From Massiliimalia timonensis (GTDB taxonomy: Bacteria; Bacillota; Clostridia; Oscillospirales; Ruminococcaceae): a stretch of 64,000 bases of DNA. A model generated the notes under the pieces. The model saw only the letters and a list, made by a program, of their open reading frames with translations, made no database searches and had not been told where the DNA came from. Positions 41,133-50,328 of the stretch are shown here, one piece after another (the first letter of the stretch is position 1; each line of letters starts with the position of its first letter). Where the stretch lies: positions 1-64,000 of the forward strand of contig NZ_FYDD01000003.1 of the NCBI RefSeq assembly GCF_900186585.1. Reading direction: 5' to 3'. A program made the position numbers and the translations under genes.

Positions 41133-44100
41133 AGACATTTTTGGATTTAAAATCTTTCCACTGTGTTGTTACATGAAGTTCTACGTTATTACCGATTGCT
41201 TTAAAATGTTGTTTGCCACAATAGATTTTGAGATTTTCGCGCCCCCTTAAATCCAGTTCATTAGTATTTCCCTTAGTTTCAAGAATAAAATATAATTTTT
41301 TAATCCCGTCAATATCAACGTAGACGGCCCAATCCGGGTTATAGCTGCCGATAGGGGTATCGACTTTAAAGCGGGAGGGAAGTTTGAAGAACATCTTAAC
41401 GTCTGGATCATCATCAAGATCGAGAGCAAACCTATTTTCTACTGTGCTGTCATACATAACATAGTCGTACACGCTATGCTCAACAGCTACAGCGTTCCGA
41501 TCAAGATTTGCAATCAATTCCGCACTGTCGAAAATCTCCTGTACATAATACTCTGCGCCGTACAGCTTCTTATAACTGATACCATCTATCGCCAATGAAT
41601 AACAGGCATTACGGATTATTTCAGTAGCTCGTTCAATAAAGAGTTGAGGGTCGTTTAAAAAGTCTTTTAATCGACCGCTTTGCTTCAGTATTTTCGCAAT
41701 CACGCTGCGGCTCGCTAATGTTTGGCTGTCAAGAATAGCAAGGATATTTGGTAATGATGAATAGCTGTCTGAAAGATCAGCAGTTTTAATGCCGCGTTCT
41801 GTATAAGTAACACCCGGTTGGTCGATTTGAATATCAGCAGTCTGTGTAACAATATGTGCTTTGTGTATTGACTCCATGTTTTGCAGGGCGGCAACACTCC
41901 GGCGTATCAATTCTTTTTCATCAATCTTTACTCGATAAGTTGTTTTTTGCTTAATTTTATCCCAAAGTTCCAAAAACTCCGGGGAAAGAGTAATTTCTTT
42001 TTTCAATCGTACTGTTACATCACGGGAAGCGTCGCGGATCGGAGGCCGGGTATCAGCACGTCGAATGATAGAAACAAGTTGATTTCTTGCGCTTTCAAAA
42101 CGAGATGGAAGTTCCAGCGTACCGGATTGTATAGCTGATTTCATATTGTCTTTAATTTTTCCTGATTTTGTGATGTATCCTTTTTCTTCAAAATGGTTCA
42201 TTAGCTGTTGTGCATCCTCATAAGAAATCTCTTTTTCAACAGTTACTGTTTTTTGAACAGTTAATTTAGAAACAGCTTCTGGAGTGATTTCACCATTGCG
42301 GGTAATGATTTCAACAGCTTTTTCTTTTACGGCTTCTAATTCTTTTGGCAATTCAGGTACGTCTTTAGACATAGATGATTCAGCTTTTATAAAGCCTTTG
42401 TCCGCAAGATGGGAAAGAAGAATAGCCGTTTGATTTTCCGTTAAAGATTTTTCCTCGGTTGTTGTTTCCTCAAAAATCATTCCGTTGAACAATTCAAGTC
42501 CCAAAATACCAAACTTTATGCCGGTTTCATTTTCGATTTCTTTTTGTAAAGTATCGGCAAATTCTGCAAAGCTTTCATTTGCCATAACATGAAGAATATT
42601 GATATTTCGATCTTCGATTCGTTCTCCGTTCTGATCCACACAAAGACGCAAGCCGCGACCGATTTTTTGACGGGCAGTTAATGTGCTTTTCTGTTCGATA
42701 AGCGTACAAATCTGAAAGACATTAGGATTGTCCCAGCCCTCTTTTAATGCGGAGTGAGAAAAGACAAAACGTAAAGGACAATCAAAGGATAATAGCCATT
42801 CCTTATCTTTCATTATGGTGTTATAGGTGTTGTAATCGTCCAGCGTGTCACCTTTGGTATTTTTATAATTCCCCTTTTTATCTTGTGAGAAATATCCATC
42901 GTGGACGTGATCGGCACCAGCAGGAAAATAATTTTGTAAAACTTTATATTTGGGTAGGGCAATCAATTCAGCGTAAAGCTCCTCAAACATTTGGGCATAA
43001 ATCCCTTTGCCGCCCTCTGCATTACGATATTTTTTAACTTCGTCGATGAAAAACAGGGACAAAACTTTGATTCCTTTTTTAGTGTAACGCAGTTCTTTGT
43101 CAAGATGGGTTTCGATAGTTCGGCGTATCTGCATACGCTTTACAAGATTTTCGTCAATATCGCCTATTGCACGGTGAAGCGGAATAACCTCGGTATTAGA
43201 CAGTTCGATTTGTTCCATACCGGGAGTACAGTCAATGCCGGAAATTGCGTAATCTTCATAAATTTCCCGGTTGCCAGATAGGGCAAACAGATCGGCACCC
43301 GGCTTGACCGTGATTGCTTTACGAGCTACTTTTCCGTCTTTGTCCTCAACGTCTATTTCTATACGGGCGCGAAAACCATTAGCATTAGAAACTGATAGCA
43401 ATTTAATGTATGGTTTATTAAAACCACTCGTAGCTTGATTGCTGGAAACACATATTTGTTTTACTAGCCCCATTTGATAAGCGTCTACAGGAGTAAGGCG
43501 ATAAAGAAGATTTACTTTTTCACGGTGGGTTGCCGAATAGCGGAATATGCAGAGGGGATTGAGAGAAGCAATCGCCTCTTTAGCCTTTTGAGTGTTGTCT
43601 ACGCTTTGTGGTTCATCAATGATAACAATAGGATTGGTGTCTTGGATAAAACGGATCGCAGCTTCTCCGTTTAATCTGTCTTGCTGTTGGTTAATCACGT
43701 TTTCCGCTTTTCTGAAAGCATCAATATTGATAATCATGATTTCAATATTAGTGCTGGTAGCAAACTGCCGCACATCGGACAGTTTGGAACTGTTATAAAT
43801 AAAATAGCGGCAAGGGGTGTTGTCATAGAGTGCGGAAAAATGTTCCTGTGTTGTTTGCAGAGATTTGTAAACCCCTTCCCGAATCGCAATGCTTGGAACA
43901 ACAATAATAAATTTTGTGAATCCATATTGGCGGTTTAGTTCATAAACCGTTTTGGTATAAACGTAAGTTTTGCCGGTTCCAGTTTCCATTTCAAGGGAAA
44001 ACTGCCGTCCTTGCAAATCCTCAGTTTGCGGCAAAAGATTATTCTTTTGAACGGCCCGCATATTTGTAAGCATATTTTTATCAGTTATATGGAGGGCATT

Positions 44101-44250
44101 TGCAATGCCTGTTTCATTAAAAAAGAATGTTTGTCCGCCGCTTTGCTCCATGCTAAAAGTGGAAGTTTGCCGTTGCTGTCCGTCAAAAAGAGCGCATACA
44201 GCGTTTACCGCTTCAGTCTGAAATTCCTGTTGTTTAAATTTTAACTTCAA
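41131..44250 (-). CDS. res: Type III restriction enzyme Res subunit
   Basis: 1039 residues, starting at TTG 44250. Helicase motifs: METGTGKTYV (GTGKT at 91-95), IIDEPQSVD (DEPQ at 212-215), FSHSALKEGWDNPNVFQICT and TARQKIGRGLRLCV. Near the C terminus PD (about 972) and ETK (about 993) form a PD-(D/E)xK nuclease. This is the complete plan of a Res subunit, which with Mod cuts DNA 25-27 bases from unmethylated head-to-head sites in an ATP-dependent reaction. It is the last gene of the mod-HIRAN-orf-res operon and looks intact. Confidence 0.94.
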   Translation of the reverse strand: MKLKFKQQEFQTEAVNAVCALFDGQQRQTSTFSMEQSGGQTFFFNETGIANALHITDKNMLTNMRAVQKNNLLPQTEDLQGRQFSLEMETGTGKTYVYTKTVYELNRQYGFTKFIIVVPSIAIREGVYKSLQTTQEHFSALYDNTPCRYFIYNSSKLSDVRQFATSTNIEIMIINIDAFRKAENVINQQQDRLNGEAAIRFIQDTNPIVIIDEPQSVDNTQKAKEAIASLNPLCIFRYSATHREKVNLLYRLTPVDAYQMGLVKQICVSSNQATSGFNKPYIKLLSVSNANGFRARIEIDVEDKDGKVARKAITVKPGADLFALSGNREIYEDYAISGIDCTPGMEQIELSNTEVIPLHRAIGDIDENLVKRMQIRRTIETHLDKELRYTKKGIKVLSLFFIDEVKKYRNAEGGKGIYAQMFEELYAELIALPKYKVLQNYFPAGADHVHDGYFSQDKKGNYKNTKGDTLDDYNTYNTIMKDKEWLLSFDCPLRFVFSHSALKEGWDNPNVFQICTLIEQKSTLTARQKIGRGLRLCVDQNGERIEDRNINILHVMANESFAEFADTLQKEIENETGIKFGILGLELFNGMIFEETTTEEKSLTENQTAILLSHLADKGFIKAESSMSKDVPELPKELEAVKEKAVEIITRNGEITPEAVSKLTVQKTVTVEKEISYEDAQQLMNHFEEKGYITKSGKIKDNMKSAIQSGTLELPSRFESARNQLVSIIRRADTRPPIRDASRDVTVRLKKEITLSPEFLELWDKIKQKTTYRVKIDEKELIRRSVAALQNMESIHKAHIVTQTADIQIDQPGVTYTERGIKTADLSDSYSSLPNILAILDSQTLASRSVIAKILKQSGRLKDFLNDPQLFIERATEIIRNACYSLAIDGISYKKLYGAEYYVQEIFDSAELIANLDRNAVAVEHSVYDYVMYDSTVENRFALDLDDDPDVKMFFKLPSRFKVDTPIGSYNPDWAVYVDIDGIKKLYFILETKGNTNELDLRGRENLKIYCGKQHFKAIGNNVELHVTTQWKDFKSKNV

Positions 44251-44281
44251 TAGATAGACCCCCTAAAAGAAGTCGATTTTT

Positions 44282-44599
44282 TTATTCCTGATTCCCATAG
44301 AAGAAATCGAATAGCCAGCCATATTTTTCATAGTTTAAATAGGCTTCGCTGTTGTCCGGGCAGTATGTCCCATCAGCCGAATTGATGGCATCTATTTCAA
44401 ATTGGATTGCCATTTCTTTTATTTCGTTGATTTGTTCTTGTGTAGCATGAATCTCGATCGTACAGGGGATTTCATGTACAAATCCCAAATCACGCAATGC
44501 AGGATCGGAAGCTAGAAGCTCAACTGTTGCCTGCGGATAAATTTCAGCCAGACACTTTGTTAGCCGTTGAAAGGTTGGCATATCGGTTTCTACTTTCAT
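44282..44599 (-). CDS. Unknown protein in the type III R-M operon, 105 residues
   Basis: ATG at 44599. Begins MKVETDMPTFQRLTKCLAEI; acidic, alpha/beta, ending YGWLFDFFYGNQE. No family recognised. It lies 28 bases after the HIRAN gene and 31 bases before res on the minus strand, so it belongs to the same operon. Such inserted small genes can be inhibitors, adaptors or extra defence modules, but sequence alone does not decide. Confidence 0.65.
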   Translation of the reverse strand: MKVETDMPTFQRLTKCLAEIYPQATVELLASDPALRDLGFVHEIPCTIEIHATQEQINEIKEMAIQFEIDAINSADGTYCPDNSEAYLNYEKYGWLFDFFYGNQE

Positions 44600-44627
44600 A
44601 AATCTATTCCTTGCTTATTCCGAAAGA

Positions 44628-45038
44628 TTAAAAAGCATTTCCCTTATATTGAAACTCATAGTGATTATCTTGCTCATCATCATAATCATATTCACATTCA
44701 TCATAGGAAAAACGGTCTATGAGTTCCTTGTCCTGCACGTCAAAGCAAGTGACTTCACAAATAATTTTAGATTGTGTCGAAAAACACACTTCGATTAAAA
44801 AATATTCTCCTACCCGATCATAGATCCGCGCCGCCGACATTGTACCGTTCGCTTTGGTGCTTGCACTGTTGGCAATATATCCAATCGTATAACCACCTTG
44901 TATCAACACTTTGATTGCTTCGCTGTCATAAGCATTATCCGGTTCCTTACAACATAAAAAGGTAGCGCCAATCGAGAAAGGGTCCCGGTCTTTATAATGA
45001 TTGAATCCGGTTATCGTTACAAATGTTCCTTTTAACAT
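44628..45038 (-). CDS. HIRAN-domain protein, 136 residues
   Basis: Residues 1-100 match the HIRAN fold (TITGFNHYKDRDPFSIGATF, then EPDNAYDSEAIKVLIQGGYT, IGYIANS), which in HLTF/Rad5 binds 3' single-stranded DNA ends and in bacteria occurs near restriction genes. A very acidic tail (YDECEYDYDDEQDNHYE) follows. It sits between mod and res with gaps of 13 and 28 bases. This suggests a helper that senses or guides the nuclease at DNA ends, which is inference. Confidence 0.85.
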   Translation of the reverse strand: MLKGTFVTITGFNHYKDRDPFSIGATFLCCKEPDNAYDSEAIKVLIQGGYTIGYIANSASTKANGTMSAARIYDRVGEYFLIEVCFSTQSKIICEVTCFDVQDKELIDRFSYDECEYDYDDEQDNHYEFQYKGNAF

Positions 45039-45051
45039 AAAATAGCCTCTT

Positions 45052-47027
45052 TTATATCGTTTTTAGCTCAATGTTTTGGTTTTCCAACAGATAATATGCG
45101 TTTGCTTTTGCGCTGCTATCGGCTAGGCTGTGGCTTGCCAACACAATTTTTTTCGGCTGATATGCCGCCATTTGCTCCACATGTTCGGCTGTTACACCCG
45201 GCTGCAAGCAGATCAGCATTTCGTTATTTTCAACGGTGTAAACGGTCAACCCGTTCAGATCAAAGGCGGAAAGATCGGAGGTGAGGGGATACCCCATCTT
45301 TAGCAGGATTTCAAAGACAAGCTCATCATTGCTCCGGTCTGGCTTCAGCCCGTCAAGATGTCCGTCGATCCGGTCGAATAATGTTGCTATATCCTCATTA
45401 TCAATGAGGGAATCGTCCCATATTTTCAGATTGGAGCTATCCAGCTTGAACACCTTAAATCCTACGTCTGGCAATGGCTTTGGCTCCTCGCCTAATTTTA
45501 ATTGGCTATTTGCCTGCTTTGCTTCTTCCAGAATCTTTGCACCAGCACGCCGGATTCGTTCCTTGCCGATCTCACAGATATTTTTATATCCAGCCTTAAA
45601 CGCTTCGCTCTTTTCATCGCACACTTCGGGAAGCTGTACCATAATATACCGGCGGTTTCCGCCGTCCTCGGCGTTTAGCTGCATGACGGCATGGGCGGTT
45701 GTCGCGCTGCCGCTGAAAAAGTCAAGGATTATGTCGCAATCATCTTTTACAGTAACATATTCTACAAGTTTTTTAATATCATCAATGCTTTTGGGATTTT
45801 CAAAAACCCGCCTATTATCGAATATGGCATTAAACGTTTGGGACGCTGTTTGTGCATAACTAAAATGCACACTACGCATAACCTCTTTATCTGCTTCAAA
45901 AAGATTAGTCCTTATGCGTGGTGTAGTCGTTTCGTCTTGTCCAAATACAACTCGCCCGCGATCAATTTCTTCTTTCATTCTCTGCGGATTTGGGTAAATC
46001 CAACCTCTCGACGGTACTTTACAAGGTTTATGAGTAACAGGGTGCATAACGTCATATCGCGGCCCACCACCACCGGGCCAACTAATATTTCCATCATCAC
46101 GATATGGGCCTTTTTCGTCAACCCTTGTAAAACGCGCCAATGATTTACGCGGGTCGTCCTTATCCCATGAACTATATAACAATTTCAAGCCCTCGTTTAC
46201 TTTTCCCCAGTCGTCATCATATAGTTTTCTCAATCGTTCAAACTCGGCCTTAACTTCTTCTATGCCCTCTTTTGTCATTCTCAAAACAGTGCCGCGTTCA
46301 TTCATTGTCGCTGTACTTTTGAAATAGACAAGCATATATTCATGTCCAATAGAAAAATATTTTGCGTCATTTTTTCTATTCTTGTCGTATACAAGGCAAG
46401 CTATGAAGTTTTCTTCCCCGAATACTTCATTACATAGCTTTTTGAGATTATCCAATTCTACATCGTCAATGGAGACGAAGATAACCCCATCGTCCCGTAA
46501 AAGATTCGCGGCAAGCCGCAGGCGAGGGTACATCATATTCAACCAGTTGGTGTGATACCGCCCCATGGTTTCAGGGTTGCTTTTGGTCGTCTGCTCGGTT
46601 ACTTCCTTGTACCGTGCCAGAGGATCAGCGAAATTGTCTGCATAAACAAAATCATTCCCGGTATTGTAGGGAGGGTCTATGTAAATCATTTTGACTTTTC
46701 GGAAGTAGGATTTTTGCAGAAGCTTTAAAACCTCTAAATTATCACCCTCTATATAGAGATTCTGTGTTGTGTCAAAGTCAACGCTTTCAGCAGGACAAGG
46801 GCGCAATGTGGACGTGCTCCGTTTTTGGGCTAGGCGCAGACAATCGCTTTTTCCTTTCCATTTAAACTCATATTTTTCTAATCATCGTTGATATATTCCC
46901 CGCACAGGGAAAGCAGCTTGTCAATATCCAGCTTGCCCTCTATAAAGCATTCCGGGAACACCGACTGCAATTTTTCTTTATTCATTTTTTCCAAGTCCAA
47001 AGAAAGACCGTCTAATTTATCTGTCAT
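45052..47027 (-). pseudogene. mod: Type III DNA methyltransferase Mod, frameshifted near the N terminus
   Basis: The gene starts at ATG 47027 with ggggg upstream and reads 49 codons (MTDKLDGLSLDLEKMNKEKL ... CGEYINDD) to a TAG at 46880-46878. Family text then continues in the next frame (LEKYEFKWKGKSDCLRLAQK ... LRPCPAESVDF) through the end at 45052. One missing T in the gatgat(t)tagaa stretch explains it. The remainder has DPPYNTGNDFVY (motif IV) and DFFSGSATTAHA (motif I), so the catalytic core is complete. The rest could still be made from TTG 46806. Loss of function, phase variation or sequencing error are all possible. It methylates adenine and is required by Res. Confidence 0.85.
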
Positions 47028-47087
47028 ATCTGTACCCCCATTCATTGACTTTATTTTACCATAAATGGCGAAATTCTGCCACTTAAA

Positions 47088-47120
47088 TAAAAAATCCTAT
47101 AGCCTTACGGCTATAGGATT
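47088..47120 (-). terminator. Terminator of XRE gene 47126
   Basis: aatcctatagcc (47093-47104) and ggctataggatt (47109-47120) form a 12-bp perfect stem; on the minus strand a T run follows. It keeps the regulator transcript from entering mod, which begins at 47027. Confidence 0.88.
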
Positions 47121-47125
47121 GGAAG

Positions 47126-47467
47126 TTATTTTTCCATATGGGCAACCATTTTAAATATATGATTTAGAAAGTCTGATACAGCCTGGAACTGTTCAGGCGG
47201 TAAACGTTCTAGTTTTTCAGCGATATATGCAACATCGTTCAGTTCCTTGTCACCAAATAGAATGGTGTCACTAGATATGGATAACTTCTCACAGATTCTT
47301 TTTAGAGTAGACACAGTAATACCGGAAATACCCCGTTCTATTGCTGATACATTTTTTGTACCTAAAGAAACGAGTTCACCAAATTGTTGCTGAGTGAGTC
47401 CGGCACGTTCTCTGGCTATTCGTATTTCATTGCCGATCTGGAGATTGATTTCTTTTTTGTTATTCAT
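47126..47467 (-). CDS. XRE-family regulator, module 1
   Basis: 113 residues. XRE helix-turn-helix at residues 10-65 (GNEIRIARERAGLTQQQFGE, TKNVSAIERGISGITVSTLK). The C-terminal helix reads LPPEQFQAVSDFLNHIFKM. It is a close paralogue of the protein at 47968-48309. It is divergent from the HTH gene at 47658, with a dyad operator in between, as is usual for repressor switches. Confidence 0.88.
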   Translation of the reverse strand: MNNKKEINLQIGNEIRIARERAGLTQQQFGELVSLGTKNVSAIERGISGITVSTLKRICEKLSISSDTILFGDKELNDVAYIAEKLERLPPEQFQAVSDFLNHIFKMVAHMEK

Positions 47468-47528
47468 CTTTTCACCGTTATTGACTTTCCTAGTTTGTTT
47501 TCCAAAGTATGTTGGAGATTCCTAACCT

Positions 47529-47584
47529 TACTATTATTTTAAGTAATAGTAAAATTGACATAAACCCTATGACACTACTATAAT
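47529..47584 (+). promoter_or_regulatory. Promoter with dyad operator, module 1
   Basis: tactatta (47529-47536) and taatagta (47544-47551) form an inverted repeat. Just after it are ttgaca (47555-47560), an 18-base spacer and tataat (47579-47584). The same operator-promoter cassette is repeated at 48365-48420. It drives the HTH gene at 47658 and is probably bound by the XRE proteins on either side. Confidence 0.75.
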
Positions 47585-47657
47585 TTGTAATACTAAAAAT
47601 ATGATAAGAAAAATATAGTGCAAGAAAGATAGAAAATCAGAAAAGAGGGGGAGCCTT

Positions 47658-47945
47658 TTGGATAGAAGAACTGCCGTTGCAAAAAAATTAAGGATATTGA
47701 GAGAGAATAGTAATTTTAGTCAAGCGGATATTGCTGCAATGCTGGGAATGGATAGGTCAACATATGCCTATTATGAAACAGGAAAAACAGAGCCTTCATT
47801 AAAAACAATAGTTAAATTGGCTGAATTATATAAGGTTTCCACGGACATGATATTAGGAAGAAAACAAAAAGTAATTAACAAGCCTTTAGAACGCAGAGTT
47901 TTAAAAATTTATGAAATTGAAAATACAGTAAAAAAGCGCACTTGA
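47658..47945 (+). CDS. XRE-family regulator, 95 residues
   Basis: TTG at 47658 behind gaggggga. The N-terminal XRE domain (KKLRILRENSNFSQADIAAM, TYAYYETGKTEPSLKTIVKL) is followed by a short basic tail. It is not close to the 113-residue paralogues. As target of module 1 it may play the Cro role against a repressor. It ends 23 bases before the converging paralogue with a terminator between. Confidence 0.8.
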   Translation: MDRRTAVAKKLRILRENSNFSQADIAAMLGMDRSTYAYYETGKTEPSLKTIVKLAELYKVSTDMILGRKQKVINKPLERRVLKIYEIENTVKKRT

Positions 47946-47965
47946 TTGTACTAACCAAGTGCACT
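47931..47965. terminator. Bidirectional terminator
   Basis: aaaaagcgcacttg pairs with caagtgcacttttt with one mismatch between converging genes; T runs are present on both strands. Confidence 0.8.
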
Positions 47966-47967
47966 TT

Positions 47968-48309
47968 TTATTTATCAAGATTAGCGATTAACTCAAAAAT
48001 ATGATTTAGACAATTTGAAACGACAGTAAACTGTTCTGGTGATAGACGTTCTAGTTTTTCAGAAATGTATTCGACATTATTTAATTCTCGATCATGAAAA
48101 AGAATTTCATCACTGGATATAGACAGTTTTTCACAAATACGTTTTAGAGTAGCTACAGTAATACCGGAAACACCACGTTCTATATCAGATACATTTTTTA
48201 CACCAAGAGAAACGAGATCGCCAAATTGTTGTTGAGTAAGTCCGGCACGCTCTCTGGCTATTCGTATTTTATTTCCGATTAGGATATTGATTTCTTTTTT
48301 ATTTTTCAT
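47968..48309 (-). CDS. XRE-family regulator, module 2
   Basis: 113 residues, paralogue of the module 1 regulator (GNKIRIARERAGLTQQQFGD, VKNVSDIERGVSGITVATLK, ending LNHIFELIANLDK). It is divergent from the AbrB-like gene at 48512, again across a copy of the tactatta/taatagta operator. Confidence 0.88.
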   Translation of the reverse strand: MKNKKEINILIGNKIRIARERAGLTQQQFGDLVSLGVKNVSDIERGVSGITVATLKRICEKLSISSDEILFHDRELNNVEYISEKLERLSPEQFTVVSNCLNHIFELIANLDK

Positions 48310-48364
48310 TATTCCACCACTTTAAATACTATATACAATGAGTTTATGATTTTATACCGGTTAT

Positions 48365-48420
48365 TACTATTATTGTAAGTAATAGTATTGTTGACATAAA
48401 CCCTTTAATACAGTTATAAT
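48365..48420 (+). promoter_or_regulatory. Promoter with dyad operator, module 2
   Basis: tactatta (48365-48372) and taatagta (48380-48387), then ttgaca (48391-48396), 18 bases and tataat (48415-48420). Spacing and sequence are nearly those of module 1, so the cassette was duplicated. It drives the AbrB-like gene. Confidence 0.75.
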
Positions 48421-48511
48421 TAGTAATAGTAATATAGTGATAAAGGGGTGTGATCCGATTACTTGGGAACCACTTAAAAGATTAGAATAATTATAGAGAG
48501 GAGTTTTAAAA

Positions 48512-48754
48512 ATGGCAATTATACGTCTAGTTGACAATTTAGGAAGAGTTGTATTACCAAATGAACTAATGCCAAAGGTAGGGTTAGAAAAGGGTGATGA
48601 AGTAACGATAGAAGTATATGATAATAGCTTTTTGATTTCCCCTGTAAAACCTCATTGTTGCATTTGCGGAAAAAAGAATCCATCTGATCGTTTACTTAGG
48701 TTAGGAGAAAAATATATCTGCATAGAATGTAGAGATGAATTGAAAAATTTATAA
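48512..48754 (+). CDS. AbrB/SpoVT-like transcription regulator with zinc finger
   Basis: 80 residues from ATG 48512 behind gaggag. Residues 1-45 form the swapped-hairpin AbrB fold (RLVDNLGRVVLPNELMPKVG, GDEVTIEVYDN). The C terminus has CCICGKK and CIECRDE, a four-cysteine zinc site. Probably a global or element-level regulator placed under the module 2 operator. Confidence 0.88.
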   Translation: MAIIRLVDNLGRVVLPNELMPKVGLEKGDEVTIEVYDNSFLISPVKPHCCICGKKNPSDRLLRLGEKYICIECRDELKNL

Positions 48755-48934
48755 TGTAACACAGTGAGAATATACAAATTTTTTGAAATTTTGTAGAAAT
48801 TCTAAAAAGTTTTATGTAATTATTGATGTTTTTACAAAAATAGGGAAATTCGATTTTTTTCGCTTGCAAAGAATATCCTTTTGTGATAAGAAGAAACAAA
48901 AAGAAGTATTTTATATTGCAAAAGGAATAAAAAT

Positions 48935-49156
48935 ATGAAACTATATGTTGGACTTTTAAGAAAAATATATATGCCGCCTAGTGTTATGACCCGGATTGAG
49001 TCGTTAAACTCAATCCGGGTCATGTTGTTATTAGAGGCGAAATTTGCAGAGAATAGGGCGATTTTACAATATCCTGATGTTTGGTATCACATAATGTCAA
49101 ATATTAAAAGAAATATAGAAAGAATGGTGAAAGTTATGAACTACAAAATAAAATGA
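48935..49156 (+). CDS. Doubtful small ORF, 73 residues, over a perfect hairpin
   Basis: ATG 48935 has aaagga upstream, so translation is possible. However, the frame runs through a 16-bp perfect inverted repeat (48986-49023) and gives text without family likeness. The region 48755-48934 is AT-rich with no gene. I keep the ORF with low confidence. Confidence 0.25.
   Translation: MKLYVGLLRKIYMPPSVMTRIESLNSIRVMLLLEAKFAENRAILQYPDVWYHIMSNIKRNIERMVKVMNYKIK
48986..49023. repeat. Perfect 16-bp inverted repeat
   Basis: atgacccggattgagt and its complement flank a 6-base loop. There is no T run after it. It could be an RNA hairpin of an AbrB-gene transcript or a protein site. It is more GC-rich than its surroundings. 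Confidence 0.7.
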
Positions 49157-49178
49157 CAGTTATTGCGCTCCTATAGGC

Positions 49179-49381
49179 GATGACATATGCCACCCCTATA
49201 AATGGGGTGGCATATGTCATCAAGGGGGCTTTTACATGGTGCGATTTCACCGTGGCCTATCACTGTCCGAATTATTAAAATTCGGACAGGCCGTAAGGAG
49301 ATAACTCAATCTTTCTGTAGAAAACCTCAGTGCCGTGGCCCGCCTTCAATCAATCTGAATCAAAAAATCTCAGATTGATTG
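49179..49381 (+). promoter_or_regulatory. Structured leader of the sigma-like gene: three hairpins
   Basis: Three stems precede the gene at 49395: an 18-bp perfect stem (49179-49196 with 49204-49221), ctgtccgaatt with aattcggacag (49263-49289), and caatcaatctga with tcagattgattg (49347-49381). The last stem ends on the first G of the ggagg ribosome binding site (49381-49385). It could therefore modulate translation. I do not recognise a known riboswitch. Confidence 0.6.
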
Positions 49382-49394
49382 GAGGAAAATAAAA

Positions 49395-49808
49395 ATGGCA
49401 TATAATAAAGCCAGAGCCGAAAAGGAATGGCTCAAATGGAAAACGGCAGAAGAAAAAAAGCTAAGAGAACTTGGTGTTGACGAGGACACGATTCAGCGTC
49501 TACATATCTATGATTGGACACAGTTTAATCGGGAACGGCGGTATTTTCAAAGGCAAGTAGAGTGGACTCCCTATATAGATCAGATGTCGGCTCAAGAACT
49601 AGAAATACCTGTAAACGATATAGAATCCCTCTTAAACAGTATTGAGAATAGCAAGCTGTTAAGTGTTCTAATTAAAGCGGACAGCCTTACCCTACAAATT
49701 GTCTTGTATAAATTGCAAGGGTTTACAAGTGCGGAGATCGCTCGCAAAATGGGTATGAAAGAAAATACTGTTAATCAACGTATTGCTCGGCTAAAAAAGA
49801 AATTATAA
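49395..49808 (+). CDS. Sigma-70 region 4-like protein
   Basis: 137 residues behind ggaggaaa. The C-terminal 60 residues (LTLQIVLYKLQGFTSAEIAR, KMGMKENTVNQRIARLKKKL) form the helix-turn-helix of sigma region 4. No region 2 is present, so it may be an accessory -35-binding factor rather than a full sigma. Proteins like this precede recombinase genes in Tn1549/Tn916-type elements. It could read the TCGYACATTTGC promoters of the element (hypothesis). Confidence 0.78.
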   Translation: MAYNKARAEKEWLKWKTAEEKKLRELGVDEDTIQRLHIYDWTQFNRERRYFQRQVEWTPYIDQMSAQELEIPVNDIESLLNSIENSKLLSVLIKADSLTLQIVLYKLQGFTSAEIARKMGMKENTVNQRIARLKKKL

Positions 49809-49982
49809 ATTTTTTGATTTGGGTGTCACTTTTTACCTCTTTTCATGGGCTATATAGTGAACGGGCTAAAATCCTGTTCGATTTGCAGCTTGAAAAGAGA
49901 ATACCCATTCATCAAGTACATTCCCATTGCCATTGTGATGAGCATGAGCCGTATAGCTATTGCGCCAAGATATAATAGAAAA

Positions 49983-50328
49983 TTTCGTTATGGAGCGAGA
50001 AACAGTTAGCTATAAATGAGAGGTAGTTACTTTCATGGCGATAACCGACAATGGGGATAATGATACTCCTGTCCGGTCATAAAGTCGAGCGTGATAAGAC
50101 CGTCGTAACAAGTGAGGGCAGCCAGCAGAGAACCTGCTGGGGGTGAAATTCCCGTGGAGCTGGGAAACTACCAGCCGCTTGATGACTTCCCATAGCAGTT
50201 CGGGGTGTCGAGGACAAATAGGATTGCTTTTATATACAGAATCAGACAGCAGAACGGGTCAAAGAAAATAAGGATTTTGTTTTATATCTTTTCGACCTAG
50301 AAAATGTTTTGCTGTCTGATTTTTTACA
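49983..50328 (+). ncRNA. Candidate structured noncoding RNA ending in a terminator
   Basis: The 560-base gap between the sigma-like and mazF-like genes has no ORF with support and is less AT-rich than its surroundings. It contains local stems such as cagcag/ctgctg, ctgg/ccag and cggtc/gaccg. It ends with a long stem whose outer arms are aatcagacagc (50240-50250) and gctgtctgatt (50311-50321), followed by a T run. A tataat lies at 49971-49976, with a poor -35. Either a free RNA or a long leader with attenuator for mazF. No known RNA family comes to mind. Confidence 0.45.

Noticed and set aside
45096-46143. Plus-strand open frames opposite mod
   Set aside because: Shadows of the methyltransferase gene; no ribosome binding sites and no domain likeness.
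49941-49975. gagccgtata resembling the start of group II intron domain V
   Set aside because: The matching second strand of domain V and any reverse transcriptase are absent.
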